A stretch of DNA of 64,000 nt from Paraburkholderia tropica (GTDB lineage Bacteria; Pseudomonadota; Gammaproteobacteria; Burkholderiales; Burkholderiaceae), in assembly GCF_900109265.1 (NCBI RefSeq), contig NZ_FNZM01000018.1, positions 21,021 to 85,020 on the forward strand, given 5' to 3'. The notes below the pieces were generated by a model that searched no databases, was not told where the DNA came from, and saw only the letters and a program-made list of their open reading frames with translations. The position numbers and the translations under genes are program-made. Position 1 is the stretch's first letter. The number at the start of each line of letters is the position of its first letter. Below, one piece after another: positions 51,731 to 60,450 of this stretch.

Positions 51731-52693
51731 TTAAACCGGATTCAGCGCGCTCGCGCCGTCGAGCACGGCCGCGACGTTATCGAGCGCGGTAAAGCCCATC
51801 TGGTCGCGCGTTTCCACGGTCGCGCTCGCCATGTGCGGCGTGAGAAACACGTTGTCGAGCGTGGCGAAACGCGGATCGACGTTCGGCTCGCCGCGATAGA
51901 CATCGAGGCCCGCGCCGCGCAGTTGTCCCGACGTCAGCGCCGCATACAGCGCGTCTTCATCGACGAGACCACCGCGCGCCGCATTCACGAAGATCGCCCC
52001 TTGCGGCAGGCGTCCGAACTCGCGCGCCGTCATCAGCGGCGCGCCGCCGCCGGGCACGTGCAGCGTCAGTACCTGGCAGTGCGGCAGCATGGCGTCGAGA
52101 CTTTCGTAATACGTCGCGCCGTTTTCGAGCGCAGGCGCCGCGCGCTGGATATCCGTATAGATCACGCGCATGCCGAACCCTTGCGCGCGCCGCGCGACCG
52201 CGCGCCCGATCCGTCCGAAGCCGACGATGCCGAGCGTCTTGCCGTTCACGCGCGTGCCGAGCATGTCGGTCATGCCGAACGATTTGCCCCAGCCCGCGCG
52301 CATGATGCGCTCGTATTCCGAGGCGCGGCGGCAGGCCGCCAGCACGAGCAGCATCGTGAAATCGGCGGTGCATTCGGTCAACGCATCGGGCGCGTTGGTC
52401 ACGACGATGCCGCGTGCGTGCGCCGCCGCCACGTCCATATGATCGACGCCCGCACTCGCGTTCGCGACGATCTTCAGCGTCGGCGGCAACGCAGCGATGT
52501 GCTCGGCCTGCAAGCCCGACTTCTTGCCGATCAGCACGGCGGGCAACGCGTGCTTCGTGCAGAACTCGACCACGGACCACGCGTCCATGTCGGCGTCGGT
52601 CACGTAGGCGTGAAATTCGGTTTCCGCGCGTTTCGCCACGGCCGCGGGGACCTTGCGTGCGATGAGCAATCGGGTGCGTTGAGTGTCCGGCAT
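51731..52693 (-). CDS. D-isomer-specific 2-hydroxyacid dehydrogenase
   Basis: This 320-residue NAD(P)H-dependent oxidoreductase has the central Rossmann motif GIVGFGRIGRAVARRAQGFGM. The catalytic set is an Arg-Glu-His arrangement in NAARGGLVDEDAL, EPNVDPRF and LTPHMASATVE. Glyoxylate/hydroxypyruvate reductases and related enzymes have this form; the substrate is not evident. The start MPDTQRT follows AAAGGAAAGCACG. A 23-bp element about 59 bp upstream is repeated, inverted, before the divergent SDR gene, so both are likely co-regulated. Confidence 0.9.
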   Translation of the reverse strand: MPDTQRTRLLIARKVPAAVAKRAETEFHAYVTDADMDAWSVVEFCTKHALPAVLIGKKSGLQAEHIAALPPTLKIVANASAGVDHMDVAAAHARGIVVTNAPDALTECTADFTMLLVLAACRRASEYERIMRAGWGKSFGMTDMLGTRVNGKTLGIVGFGRIGRAVARRAQGFGMRVIYTDIQRAAPALENGATYYESLDAMLPHCQVLTLHVPGGGAPLMTAREFGRLPQGAIFVNAARGGLVDEDALYAALTSGQLRGAGLDVYRGEPNVDPRFATLDNVFLTPHMASATVETRDQMGFTALDNVAAVLDGASALNPV

Positions 52694-52751
52694 CGTGCTT
52701 TCCTTTGGGTCGAATGACGACGAGAGACTACGAAGCCGCACACCGGCGCGT

Positions 52752-52774
52752 CAATCTTGATTCGATCAATCAAC
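52752..52774. promoter_or_regulatory. Regulatory element copy 1 (23 bp)
   Basis: The element contains TTGATTCGATCAATCAA. Its reverse complement occurs at 52931-52953 with a single mismatch over 23 bp. This copy lies 59 bp upstream of the 2-hydroxyacid dehydrogenase start. The TTGATTCGATCAA part is itself nearly palindromic. Confidence 0.65.
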
Positions 52775-52930
52775 TTATGCGGCGCGCACGCCGTTGGGCT
52801 TCGCGTGGCGCCTGGCGCTGAGCTTTGCGCCCTATTTCGTGGTGTTTTCGCGGTTTCAGACCGCGCATGAAATGCACACGCCGCATCGGGACATTCCCTG
52901 ATGGGCGCCCCGGCCAGCAGGCTCTCTGAT

Positions 52931-52953
52931 GTTGATTGAGCGAATCAAGATTG
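52931..52953. promoter_or_regulatory. Regulatory element copy 2 (23 bp, inverted)
   Basis: This is the inverted partner of the element at 52752 (22 of 23 positions match), containing TTGATTGAGCGAATCAA. It lies 65 bp upstream of the SDR start, mirroring the position of the other copy. Confidence 0.65.
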
Positions 52954-53017
52954 CTGGCCGTGTCAGGCGAATGCAATCCTTTTTCCGTGTTCAACCGAAT
53001 CGACCAGAGGACGGGAA

Positions 53018-53800
53018 ATGTCTGCTTCGCATCCTGCTTCGCCATCCGCTTCAAAGCGCATCGCCGCCGTCACGGGCGCGGGCTCCGGCATCGGCCGCGC
53101 CAGCGCCATCGCGCTCGCCCAGGCCGGCTTCAGCGTCGCGCTGATTGGCCGCCGCATCGAACCCTTGCTGGAAACGCGCGAAGCCATCGGCCTCGCAGGC
53201 GGCGAGGCTGAACCCTTTTGCGCCGACGTCACGCAAGCCGATTCCGTCGATCGCGCCTTCGCGCAGATCGCGCACCGCTTCGGCCGTCTCGACGTGCTCT
53301 TCAACAATGCGGGCCGCAACGCGGGCGCGGTGCCGCTCGAAGACTACGAACCCGATCTCTGGAACGACGTGGTCGCCACCAATCTCACAGGCGTGTTTCT
53401 GTGCGCGCGCGCCGCGTATCGGCAGATGAAAGCGCAAACGCCGCAAGGCGGACGCATCATCAATAACGGTTCGATCTCCGCGCATTCGCCGCGTCCGCAC
53501 ACGATCGCGTATTCGGCGACCAAGCATGCCGTGACCGGCATCACGCGCTCGATCGCGCTCGACGGCCGCGCGTACAACATCGCATGTGGGCAGATCGATA
53601 TCGGCAACGCGGCGACGCCGCTCACGGAGCGCATGAATCAGGGCGTCATGCAGCCCGACGGACGCATGGCGCCGGAAGCGCGCATGGATGTCGCGCATGT
53701 GGCGAACGCGGTCGTGCATATGGCGATGCTGCCGCCCGAGGCCAACATTCTCGACATGACGATCATGGCCACCACGATGCCTTTCGTCGGCCGCGGCTAG
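53018..53800 (+). CDS. SDR family oxidoreductase
   Basis: This 260-residue classical short-chain dehydrogenase has the coenzyme motif TGAGSGIGRA at residues about 20-29, NNAG near residue 95, a serine in NNGSIS and the catalytic Y165-x3-K169 (YSATK). Substrate unknown. It leads a + strand unit with an MFS transporter, a VOC protein and a citrate-synthase-like protein, and is followed by the MFS gene at about 70 bp. Confidence 0.92.
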   Translation: MSASHPASPSASKRIAAVTGAGSGIGRASAIALAQAGFSVALIGRRIEPLLETREAIGLAGGEAEPFCADVTQADSVDRAFAQIAHRFGRLDVLFNNAGRNAGAVPLEDYEPDLWNDVVATNLTGVFLCARAAYRQMKAQTPQGGRIINNGSISAHSPRPHTIAYSATKHAVTGITRSIALDGRAYNIACGQIDIGNAATPLTERMNQGVMQPDGRMAPEARMDVAHVANAVVHMAMLPPEANILDMTIMATTMPFVGRG

Positions 53801-53869
53801 CCGCAATCGCTGCAGGCCGGTCCATTCACATGGACCTCATAACAAAAGCCGCCTGACATGGAGACACCG

Positions 53870-55192
53870 ATGAAATACGCAGAGGAACAACCGTTACCCG
53901 CCGGCACGCCCGCCTGGTCGCAGAGCGAGAAGCGCACGAAAGTCCGCTATGCCGTGCTCTCGATGCTGCTGATCGCGACCATTCTGAATTACGTCGACCG
54001 CTCGGCGCTCGGCATCGTCGCGCCTTCGCTCTCGAAGGATCTCGGCCTGAACAAGATGCAGATGGGCGAGTTGTTCGCCGCATTCGGCCTCGCCTATTCG
54101 ATCGCGCTCGTGCCGGGCGGCGTGCTCACCGACGTGCTCGGCTCGCGTCTCGCCTATGCGCTCTCGCTGGTGGGCTGGTCGTTCGCGACGCTCACTCAGG
54201 GCTTCGCGAACGGCTATCACATGCTGCTCGGTTCGCGCCTCGCGATGGGCGCGCTCGAAACGCCCGCGTTTCCGTCGAACACGCGCGCCGTCACGCTCTG
54301 GTTCCCGGTGCAGGAACGCGGTTTCGCCACCAGCGTCTACGTGATGGGGCAATACATCGGCACGCCGCTGTTCACGGGGCTGCTGTTGTGGATTTCGTCG
54401 ATGTACGGCTGGCGCACGGTCTTCTTCGTGACGGGCGGATTCGGCATTCTGTTCAGCGCGCTCTGGTATCGCACCTATCGCGATCCGGCCCGGCATCGCG
54501 CCGTGAACGCCGCCGAATTGCAGCACATCAACGGCGGCGTCACGCCCGCCTCGCGCAAACCGCGCGACAAGTTCAACTGGCGCATGGCGCTCAAACTGCT
54601 CGGCTATCGCCAGATTCTCGCCATCTGTCTCGGCAAGTTCTGCAACAACACGCTGCTCGTTTTCTTCACGACGTGGTTCATGACCTATCTGGTCGAAGCG
54701 CGCCACATGTCGATGATCAAGGTCGGCATTTTCCAGGCGCTGCCGTTTCTGGGCGCGACGGTCGGCATTCTCAGCGCGGGCTTCATTTCGGACTTCTGCA
54801 TCCGCCGCGGCGTGTCGGTGTCCGCCGCGCGCAAGGCGCCGCTGATCGTCGGCACCTTGCTGGGCGCGTCGATCGTGCTGGTGAATTTCGTCGAGTCGAA
54901 CGAACTCGTGATCGCCGTGCTGACCGTCGCGTTCTTCGCGCAGGGCGTGGGCTCGATGTCGTGGGCCGCCGTGGCCGAAATCGCGCCGCGTCAGTATGTG
55001 GGCCTGACGAGCAGCATCACCAGTCTCGCCGCCAATATCGCGGGCGTCACCACGCCGCTCATGATCGGCTATATCACGCAGCACACGGGGCACTTCTACT
55101 GGGCGCTGAATCTGATGGGCGCGATCTGCCTCGTCGGCACACTTTCGTATTCCGTGCTGCTCGGCAAGCTCTCCCGCATCGAACTCGAATAA
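53870..55192 (+). CDS. MFS transporter (anion:cation symporter family)
   Basis: This 440-residue inner-membrane protein has about 12 membrane segments and the ACS signature ILNYVDRSALGIVAPSL. Relatives import glucarate, tartrate, phthalate or other organic anions. The start MKYAEEQ is preferred over the ATG at 53858, because that ATG overlaps the ribosome site GGAGACACCG. It presumably imports the acid metabolised by the neighbouring enzymes. Confidence 0.9.
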   Translation: MKYAEEQPLPAGTPAWSQSEKRTKVRYAVLSMLLIATILNYVDRSALGIVAPSLSKDLGLNKMQMGELFAAFGLAYSIALVPGGVLTDVLGSRLAYALSLVGWSFATLTQGFANGYHMLLGSRLAMGALETPAFPSNTRAVTLWFPVQERGFATSVYVMGQYIGTPLFTGLLLWISSMYGWRTVFFVTGGFGILFSALWYRTYRDPARHRAVNAAELQHINGGVTPASRKPRDKFNWRMALKLLGYRQILAICLGKFCNNTLLVFFTTWFMTYLVEARHMSMIKVGIFQALPFLGATVGILSAGFISDFCIRRGVSVSAARKAPLIVGTLLGASIVLVNFVESNELVIAVLTVAFFAQGVGSMSWAAVAEIAPRQYVGLTSSITSLAANIAGVTTPLMIGYITQHTGHFYWALNLMGAICLVGTLSYSVLLGKLSRIELE

Positions 55193-55200
55193 ATGCACGA

Positions 55201-55230
55201 ACACGCACACGCACACGCAAACGCAAACGC
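55201..55230. repeat. Hexanucleotide repeat ACACGC/AAACGC
   Basis: Three ACACGC and two AAACGC units stand in tandem in the 57-bp gap between the MFS and VOC genes. Its length could vary by slippage and alter the spacing between the genes. Confidence 0.8.
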
Positions 55231-55249
55231 AAACCCACTGGAGTCGCGC

Positions 55250-55660
55250 ATGTCGAACCTGTCATCGCCCGTCGAATGCCGATGGGATCATCTGCAACTC
55301 TGTTCCGCCGACGCCGAAGCCACGGCCGCCTGGTTCGCGCGCTGCCTGAACGCCGAAATCGTGCGGCGGCCTGGGCGCGTGGATTTGCGCGTCGGCGGTG
55401 TCGATCTGTTCATTACGCCGCTCGCGCCTGCGCAGATTCAATCGAGCGAGCCGCGCACGCGCCGCGAAGGCATCGACCATTTCGGCGTGACCGTGGACGA
55501 TATCGACGCGGCCTTCGCCCATCTCACGTGCTGCGAGGCGCAGATCGTCGAGCCGGTGCGCCAGATCCGGCCCGGCGTGCGCGCTTGCTTCGTGCGCGCG
55601 CCGGGCGAAGTGCTCGTCGAGGTGCTGGAGCGCCGCCCCGCCGAGATGACTTTTCGCTAG
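55250..55660 (+). CDS. VOC (glyoxalase/bleomycin resistance) family protein
   Basis: This 136-residue small beta-alpha-beta protein has the VOC pattern WDHLQLCSADAEATAAWFARCL and a second half with GIDHFGVTVDDIDAAFAHL and a terminal VEVLE metal-ligand glutamate. Such proteins can be isomerases, epimerases or dioxygenases. The start at 55250 has GGAG seven bases upstream; the frame to 55193 would translate the hexamer repeat as His/Ala/Asn-rich sequence. Confidence 0.85.
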   Translation: MSNLSSPVECRWDHLQLCSADAEATAAWFARCLNAEIVRRPGRVDLRVGGVDLFITPLAPAQIQSSEPRTRREGIDHFGVTVDDIDAAFAHLTCCEAQIVEPVRQIRPGVRACFVRAPGEVLVEVLERRPAEMTFR

Positions 55661-55764
55661 AAAGCCTGCAAGATGGGACGATGTCGACGGCGCGCGCTGC
55701 GCTTCCTGCATCGCTTATCGCGTCGCTCCCGCATCGTTTTCACTACGTCGTTCCCTGTTTTCAC

Positions 55765-57048
55765 ATGCGAAACTGGATCACTCTGGCCGAAGCCGCCCGC
55801 CAGCTCGGCGTGCAAGCGCAAACCGTCTACGCCTACGCGAGCCGCGGCAATATCGCCGTGATGCCCGATCCGCACGATCCGCGCAAAAGCCTCTATCGCG
55901 CCGACGACGTCGCGCGACTGTGCCGCAAGAAGCAGGTCGGCCGCAAGCGCGAGGCGCTCGCGGCGGGCACGATCTTCGGCGCGGAACCGTGCATCTATAG
56001 CGGCATCACCACCTTCGCGAAAGGGCATCCGTACTATCGCGGACGCGACACCATCGCGCTCGCGCAGCACGCCACGCTGGAGGACGTCGCCACGCTGCTC
56101 TGGAACGCGCGCGCGCCCGTCTCGTTCCCCTTCGACGACGACGGCCCGGCGCTACAGGGCGAAACGCGCGGTCGCCAATGCGCGTTCACGTCGCTCGCCG
56201 CGCTCGTGGCCAACGGCCATTCCACGCTCGGGCGCACGGACGCGGCCCTGCATGCCGAAGCCGGTCAACTGGTCGCGACCGTCGCGCGGGCCTTCGGTGC
56301 GTGCGGCGACACGCGTGAAGGAGGCGCAGGCACGCCGATCCACGCACGGCTCGCACAAGGCTGGGGACAAGACGCATCCGGCGCGGAGCTGATCCGCAAG
56401 GCGATGGTGCTGGTCGCCGACCACGAGATCACGAGTTCGGCGTTTGCCGCGCGCATCACGGCCTCCACCGGCGCATCGCTGCCCGGCTGCCTGCTCACGG
56501 GTCTCGCGACCTTTTCGGGGCCGCTGCACGGCGACGCCTCCGGGCGCGTGCGCGCCGTCTTCGACGACGTGAACCGGCTGGGCGCGGATCAGGTCGTCAC
56601 GCATCATCTGCGCTCGGCGATTCCGCTGCCGGGCTTCGGCCATCACCTCTATCCGGACGGCGACCCGCGCGCCGAAGCGCTGCTCGACGCGCTCGATCCG
56701 CCGCCGGAACTCGCGGCGTTCATCGCCAAGGTGGTGAAGCTCACCGGCCTCAAGCCGACCATCGACGTGGCACTGGCGACGCTCGCCGCGCAACTCGATC
56801 TGCCGCGCGACACCGCGTTCGCGCTGTTCGCCACGGCGCGCTGCGTGGGGCTGCTCGCGCATTGCATCGAGCAACTGCGGGTGGGCAAGGTGATCCGTCC
56901 GCGCGGACGCTATACCGGGCCGCCGCTCGAAGAAGCGGGCGTGGCCGATCCTGCCGCGAAAACGCTTGCGCCGCGCCGGAGCAAAAGCACCACGCCCGAC
57001 GAAAAGACGCTACAGAAGAACCGGCTGTTCAAGGTCGCCGGCAGCTGA
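55765..57048 (+). CDS. Citrate-synthase-like protein with N-terminal HTH domain
   Basis: This 427-residue protein is a fusion. Residues about 1-60 form a MerR/excisionase-type helix-turn-helix (WITLAEAARQLGVQAQTVYAYASRGNIAV). Residues about 75-400 are a citrate synthase fold with both active-site histidines, H255 in GPLHGDAS and H293 or H294 in GFGHHLYPDGDPRA, and an aspartate near 334 in PTIDVALA. The HG-D replaces the usual HGG. It should condense an acyl-CoA with a keto acid, or act as a ligand-responsive DNA-binding protein, or both. An in-frame ATG at 55681 would add 28 residues. It ends in a hairpin that includes its stop codon. Confidence 0.82.
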   Translation: MRNWITLAEAARQLGVQAQTVYAYASRGNIAVMPDPHDPRKSLYRADDVARLCRKKQVGRKREALAAGTIFGAEPCIYSGITTFAKGHPYYRGRDTIALAQHATLEDVATLLWNARAPVSFPFDDDGPALQGETRGRQCAFTSLAALVANGHSTLGRTDAALHAEAGQLVATVARAFGACGDTREGGAGTPIHARLAQGWGQDASGAELIRKAMVLVADHEITSSAFAARITASTGASLPGCLLTGLATFSGPLHGDASGRVRAVFDDVNRLGADQVVTHHLRSAIPLPGFGHHLYPDGDPRAEALLDALDPPPELAAFIAKVVKLTGLKPTIDVALATLAAQLDLPRDTAFALFATARCVGLLAHCIEQLRVGKVIRPRGRYTGPPLEEAGVADPAAKTLAPRRSKSTTPDEKTLQKNRLFKVAGS

Positions 57049-57060
57049 GCTGCCGCCGGC
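57037..57060. terminator. Hairpin overlapping the citrate-synthase-like stop codon
   Basis: GCCGGCAGC-TGA-GCTGCCGCCGGC is a stem with one bulged base and the stop codon in the loop. It has no following T run. It could help end this transcript or the convergent metE one. Confidence 0.4.
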
Positions 57061-57093
57061 TCACTTGCGCAAGTTGCGTTGCAAGGTATCGCG

Positions 57094-59388
57094 TTATCGC
57101 GCCTCGCTGCGCAGCGTCTTCGCAGCCGCCACCATGTTGGTGAGCGCCGGAATCACCTCGGCCCACTGACGCGTCTTCAGCCCGCAATCCGGATTGACCC
57201 ACAGACGCTGCGCCGGAATGCGCTCGGCCGCCTTCTGCATCAGTTGCACGATGTGCTCCTGCGTCGGGATGTTCGGCGAGTGAATGTCGTACACGCCCGG
57301 GCCGATCTCGTTCGGATACTTGAAATGGTCGAACGCGTCGAGCAGTTCCATATCCGAGCGCGAGGTCTCGATCGTGATCACGTCGGCGTCCATATCGGCG
57401 ATCGACGCGATGATGTCGTTGAACTCCGAATAGCACATATGGGTGTGGATCTGCGTGTCGTCGCTCACGCCGTTCGCCGTGATGCGGAACGATTCCACCG
57501 CCCAGCGCAGATACTCGCCCCACTGCGCGCGCCGCAGCGGCAGACCTTCGCGCAGCGCGGCCTCGTCGATCTGGATCACGCGCACGCCCGCCTTTTCGAG
57601 GTCGAGCACTTCTTCGCGGATCGCCAGCGCGAGCTGGTAGCACGACACCGAACGCGGCTGGTCGTCGCGCACGAAGGACCAGTTGAGGATCGTCACCGGG
57701 CCCGTGAGCATGCCCTTCATCGGCTTGTTCGTGAGCGATTGCGCGTAGCCGATCCACTCGACCGTCATGGCCTTCGGGCGGCTGATGTCGCCGAACAGAA
57801 TCGGCGGCTTCACGCAGCGCGAGCCATACGACTGCACCCAGCCGAACTCGCTGAACGCGTAGCCGTCGAGCTGTTCGCCGAAGTATTCGACCATGTCGTT
57901 GCGCTCGGCTTCGCCGTGCACGAGCACGTCCAGCCCGAGTTTTTCCTGCTCGCGCACGCTGCGCTCGATCTCGGCGCGCATCGCGGCCTGATAGCCCGCG
58001 TGATCGAGCGCGCCGCGCTTGTACTGGCTGCGCGCCTGGCGGATCTCGCCGGTCTGCGGAAACGAGCCGATCGTGGTGGTCGGATACGCGGGCAGGTTCA
58101 GCAGCGCGGCCTGCTTCGCGGCGCGCTCGGCGTAAGCGTGCTGACGATGGCCGAGCTTCGCGTCGATACGCGCCAACGCGGCCTGCACCACTGGATTGTT
58201 GACGCGCGGCGAGCGGCGACGCGCGCCGATGGCCGCGGCGTTCGCAGCGAGTTCGGCCGCCACGGCGTCGCGCCCCGCGTTGAGCGCCGTCGCCAGCACC
58301 TGCACTTCGTCGAGCTTTTGCAGCGCGAACGCGAGCCATGAGCGGATCTCGGCGTCGAGCTTGATCTCGCTCGCGAGGTCGACCGGCACATGCAGCAGCG
58401 AGCATGACGGCGCGATCCACAGACGCTCGCCCAGTTCCCGCGCGAGCGGCGCGAGCCAGTCGAGCGTGGCGTTCAGGTCGGTCTTCCAGATGTTGCGGCC
58501 GTTGATCGCGCCCACCGAAAGCACGCTCGTCGCAGGCAGTGTCTGCGCGGCCAGCGCCACTTCCTCGCGCGCGTTGATCGCATCGATATGCAGGCCGTCG
58601 ACGGGCAGCCCGCAGGCGAGATCGAGATTCTCCTTGAGCTCGCCGAAGTACGTCGCCAGCAGCAGCTTCACGCTGCGTTCCTCGAAGCCTTCGTAAGCGC
58701 GCACGAAGGCCTCGCGCCACGCCGGCTCCAGTTCGGTCACGAGAATCGGCTCGTCGATCTGCACCCACTCCACGCCCACCGCGTTGAAATGACTGAGCAG
58801 CGCGCGATAGACCGCCATCAGGCGCGGCAGCAGCGCGAGCTTGTCCGAGTCGTCCTTCGCCTTGCCGAGCCACAGATACGTGAGTGGCCCGACGATCACC
58901 GGCTTGGCCTTCACGCCCTGCGCCTGCGCTTCTTTCAGTTGCGCCGAGAGGCGCGAGAAGTCGAGATTGAACTGCGTCTGCGCCGTGAATTCGGGGACGA
59001 TGTAGTGGTAGTTCGTATCGAACCACTTCGTCATTTCGCCCGCCGCCACGCCGCCGCAGCAGCCCGCATGGTCTTGCTCGCCCGCCGCCGAACGGCCGCG
59101 CGCCACGCGAAAGGCGTTGTCGAGCTTGTCGCCGTGGAAGCCCTGCACGCGTTCCGGCAGATTGCCGAGCGTAAAGCTCATGTCGAGCACGTGGTCGTAG
59201 AACGCAAAGTCGCCGACCGGCGCGAAGTCGAGCGCGCGCTGGCTGGCCCAGTGACGCGCGCGCAGTTCGGCGCCCAGCGCCGTCAGTTCGTCGCGCGAAC
59301 TCTCGCCTTTCCAGTAGCGCTCGAGGCCGAATTTCAGTTCGCGTTTCGCGCCGATGCGCGGGAAGCCGAGGTTGTGTGTCGTGACCAT
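57094..59388 (-). CDS. metE: Cobalamin-independent methionine synthase
   Basis: This 764-residue cytoplasmic enzyme transfers a methyl group from methyl-tetrahydrofolate-polyglutamate to homocysteine. The N-terminal half starts THNLGFPRIGAKRELK. The catalytic half has SVGAINGRNIWKTDL, HGEAERNDMVEYFGE, the zinc ligands in THMCYSEFND and the cysteine in VNPDCGLKTR. Start MVTTHNLG is the family start. It diverges from a MetR-type activator gene, as in many proteobacteria. Confidence 0.96.
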   Translation of the reverse strand: MVTTHNLGFPRIGAKRELKFGLERYWKGESSRDELTALGAELRARHWASQRALDFAPVGDFAFYDHVLDMSFTLGNLPERVQGFHGDKLDNAFRVARGRSAAGEQDHAGCCGGVAAGEMTKWFDTNYHYIVPEFTAQTQFNLDFSRLSAQLKEAQAQGVKAKPVIVGPLTYLWLGKAKDDSDKLALLPRLMAVYRALLSHFNAVGVEWVQIDEPILVTELEPAWREAFVRAYEGFEERSVKLLLATYFGELKENLDLACGLPVDGLHIDAINAREEVALAAQTLPATSVLSVGAINGRNIWKTDLNATLDWLAPLARELGERLWIAPSCSLLHVPVDLASEIKLDAEIRSWLAFALQKLDEVQVLATALNAGRDAVAAELAANAAAIGARRRSPRVNNPVVQAALARIDAKLGHRQHAYAERAAKQAALLNLPAYPTTTIGSFPQTGEIRQARSQYKRGALDHAGYQAAMRAEIERSVREQEKLGLDVLVHGEAERNDMVEYFGEQLDGYAFSEFGWVQSYGSRCVKPPILFGDISRPKAMTVEWIGYAQSLTNKPMKGMLTGPVTILNWSFVRDDQPRSVSCYQLALAIREEVLDLEKAGVRVIQIDEAALREGLPLRRAQWGEYLRWAVESFRITANGVSDDTQIHTHMCYSEFNDIIASIADMDADVITIETSRSDMELLDAFDHFKYPNEIGPGVYDIHSPNIPTQEHIVQLMQKAAERIPAQRLWVNPDCGLKTRQWAEVIPALTNMVAAAKTLRSEAR

Positions 59389-59541
59389 ATGCGCTGCCGT
59401 CCGATAAAAAAGTGCCGAAGTGGCAGCGATCATAGGGCTTTCTGATGATGAAGAAAAATGGCATTATTTCATCCATCCATTAGAAATTTTCATCTGAACC
59501 GGAGTCGCTTTGCGGCTCTCTCCGCCGGACTCCCTATTTCC
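59389..59541. promoter_or_regulatory. metE/metR divergent promoter region
   Basis: This 153-bp region is A+T-rich (GATGAAGAAAAATGGC, TTAGAAATTTTCATCTGAA) compared with the genes and contains the short palindrome GAAATTTTC. MetR sites are TGAA-N5-TTCA-like, so a site here is likely, though no perfect copy is visible. Confidence 0.5.
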
Positions 59542-60450
59542 ATGCTCGAACGCGTTCATCTCGTCATCGTCCGCGAAGTGGCCCGCCAGGGCTCGCTCAC
59601 CGCCGCCGCGCAAGCGCTGTTTCTCACGCAATCGGCGCTGAGCCATACGGTCAAGAAGATCGAGCAGCAACTCGGCACGCCGATCTGGGACCGCGAGGGC
59701 CGCAGCCTGCGGCTGACCCAGGCCGGGCAGTATCTGCTGTCGCTCGCGGAACGTCTGCTGCCGCAATTCGAAACCGCCGAGGCGCGCATGATGCAGTTCG
59801 CGGCGGGCGAGCGCGGCACGCTGCGCATCGGCATGGAATGCGCGCCGTGCTATCAGTGGCTGCTCAAGGTGGTGTCGCCGTATCTCGCGCGCTGGCCCGA
59901 CGTGGATGTCGACGTGAAGCAGCGCTTCCAGTTCGGTGGCATTGGCGCGCTGATCGGTTTCGATATCGACGTGCTGGTCACGCCCGATCCGCTGAACCGC
60001 CCCGGCCTGCGCTTCGAACCGGTGTTCGATTACGAGCAGGTGCTGGTGGTCGCCGAAAGCCATCGTCTGGCGGCCGAGCGCTACATCAAGCCCGAACAGC
60101 TCGTCGACGAAACGCTCATCACCTACCCCGTGGAAACCGACCGGCTCGACATCTACAACCAGTTCCTGCGCCCGGCCGGCATCATGCCGCGCCGTCACAA
60201 GACCATCGAAACCACCGACATCATGTTGCAGATGGTCGCGAGCCGGCGCGGCGTGGCGGCGCTGCCGAAGTGGCTCGCGGAGGAATACGCCGATCGCATG
60301 CCGCTCGCCATCGTGAAGCTCGGCAAACAGGGCATCGCCAAGCAGATTTTTCTGGGCACGCGCGAAGGCGACGCGGCGCTCGATTACCTGAACTCATTCG
60401 TCGAATTCGCGCGCGAGTCGAACTGGCAGGCGTCGCGACTGATGCGTTGA
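59542..60450 (+). CDS. metR: LysR family regulator, MetR type
   Basis: This 302-residue regulator has an N-terminal HTH (about residues 5-63, EVARQGSLTAAAQALFLTQSALSHTVKKIEQQLG) and a C-terminal substrate-binding domain starting TLRIGMECAPCYQWLLKVVSPYL. The latter segment and the position divergent to metE are characteristic of MetR, which activates methionine genes with homocysteine as coinducer. Start MLERVHLV is taken from the family; the frame is open 28 codons upstream. Confidence 0.9.
   Translation: MLERVHLVIVREVARQGSLTAAAQALFLTQSALSHTVKKIEQQLGTPIWDREGRSLRLTQAGQYLLSLAERLLPQFETAEARMMQFAAGERGTLRIGMECAPCYQWLLKVVSPYLARWPDVDVDVKQRFQFGGIGALIGFDIDVLVTPDPLNRPGLRFEPVFDYEQVLVVAESHRLAAERYIKPEQLVDETLITYPVETDRLDIYNQFLRPAGIMPRRHKTIETTDIMLQMVASRRGVAALPKWLAEEYADRMPLAIVKLGKQGIAKQIFLGTREGDAALDYLNSFVEFARESNWQASRLMR

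Larger units (their letters stand above)
52694..53017. promoter_or_regulatory. Divergent dehydrogenase/SDR promoter region
   Basis: This 324-bp region separates the dehydrogenase (minus) from the SDR-MFS-VOC-citrate-synthase-like genes (plus). It carries two 23-bp near-identical elements in opposite orientation, each about 60 bp from one start. A short frame on the minus strand (52770-53054) lacks support. Confidence 0.65.

Noticed and set aside
52752..52953. Inverted repeats as ends of an insertion element
   Set aside because: The 156 bp between them contain no transposase, and no target duplication is visible; position relative to both promoters fits operators better.
54388..55764. N-terminal extension of the citrate-synthase-like frame
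   Set aside because: It overlaps the MFS and VOC genes in another frame; the protein family begins at the HTH domain.
59389..59541. Cobalamin or SAM riboswitch before metE
   Set aside because: The 153-bp divergent gap is too short and lacks the conserved boxes; MetR control is the simpler explanation.
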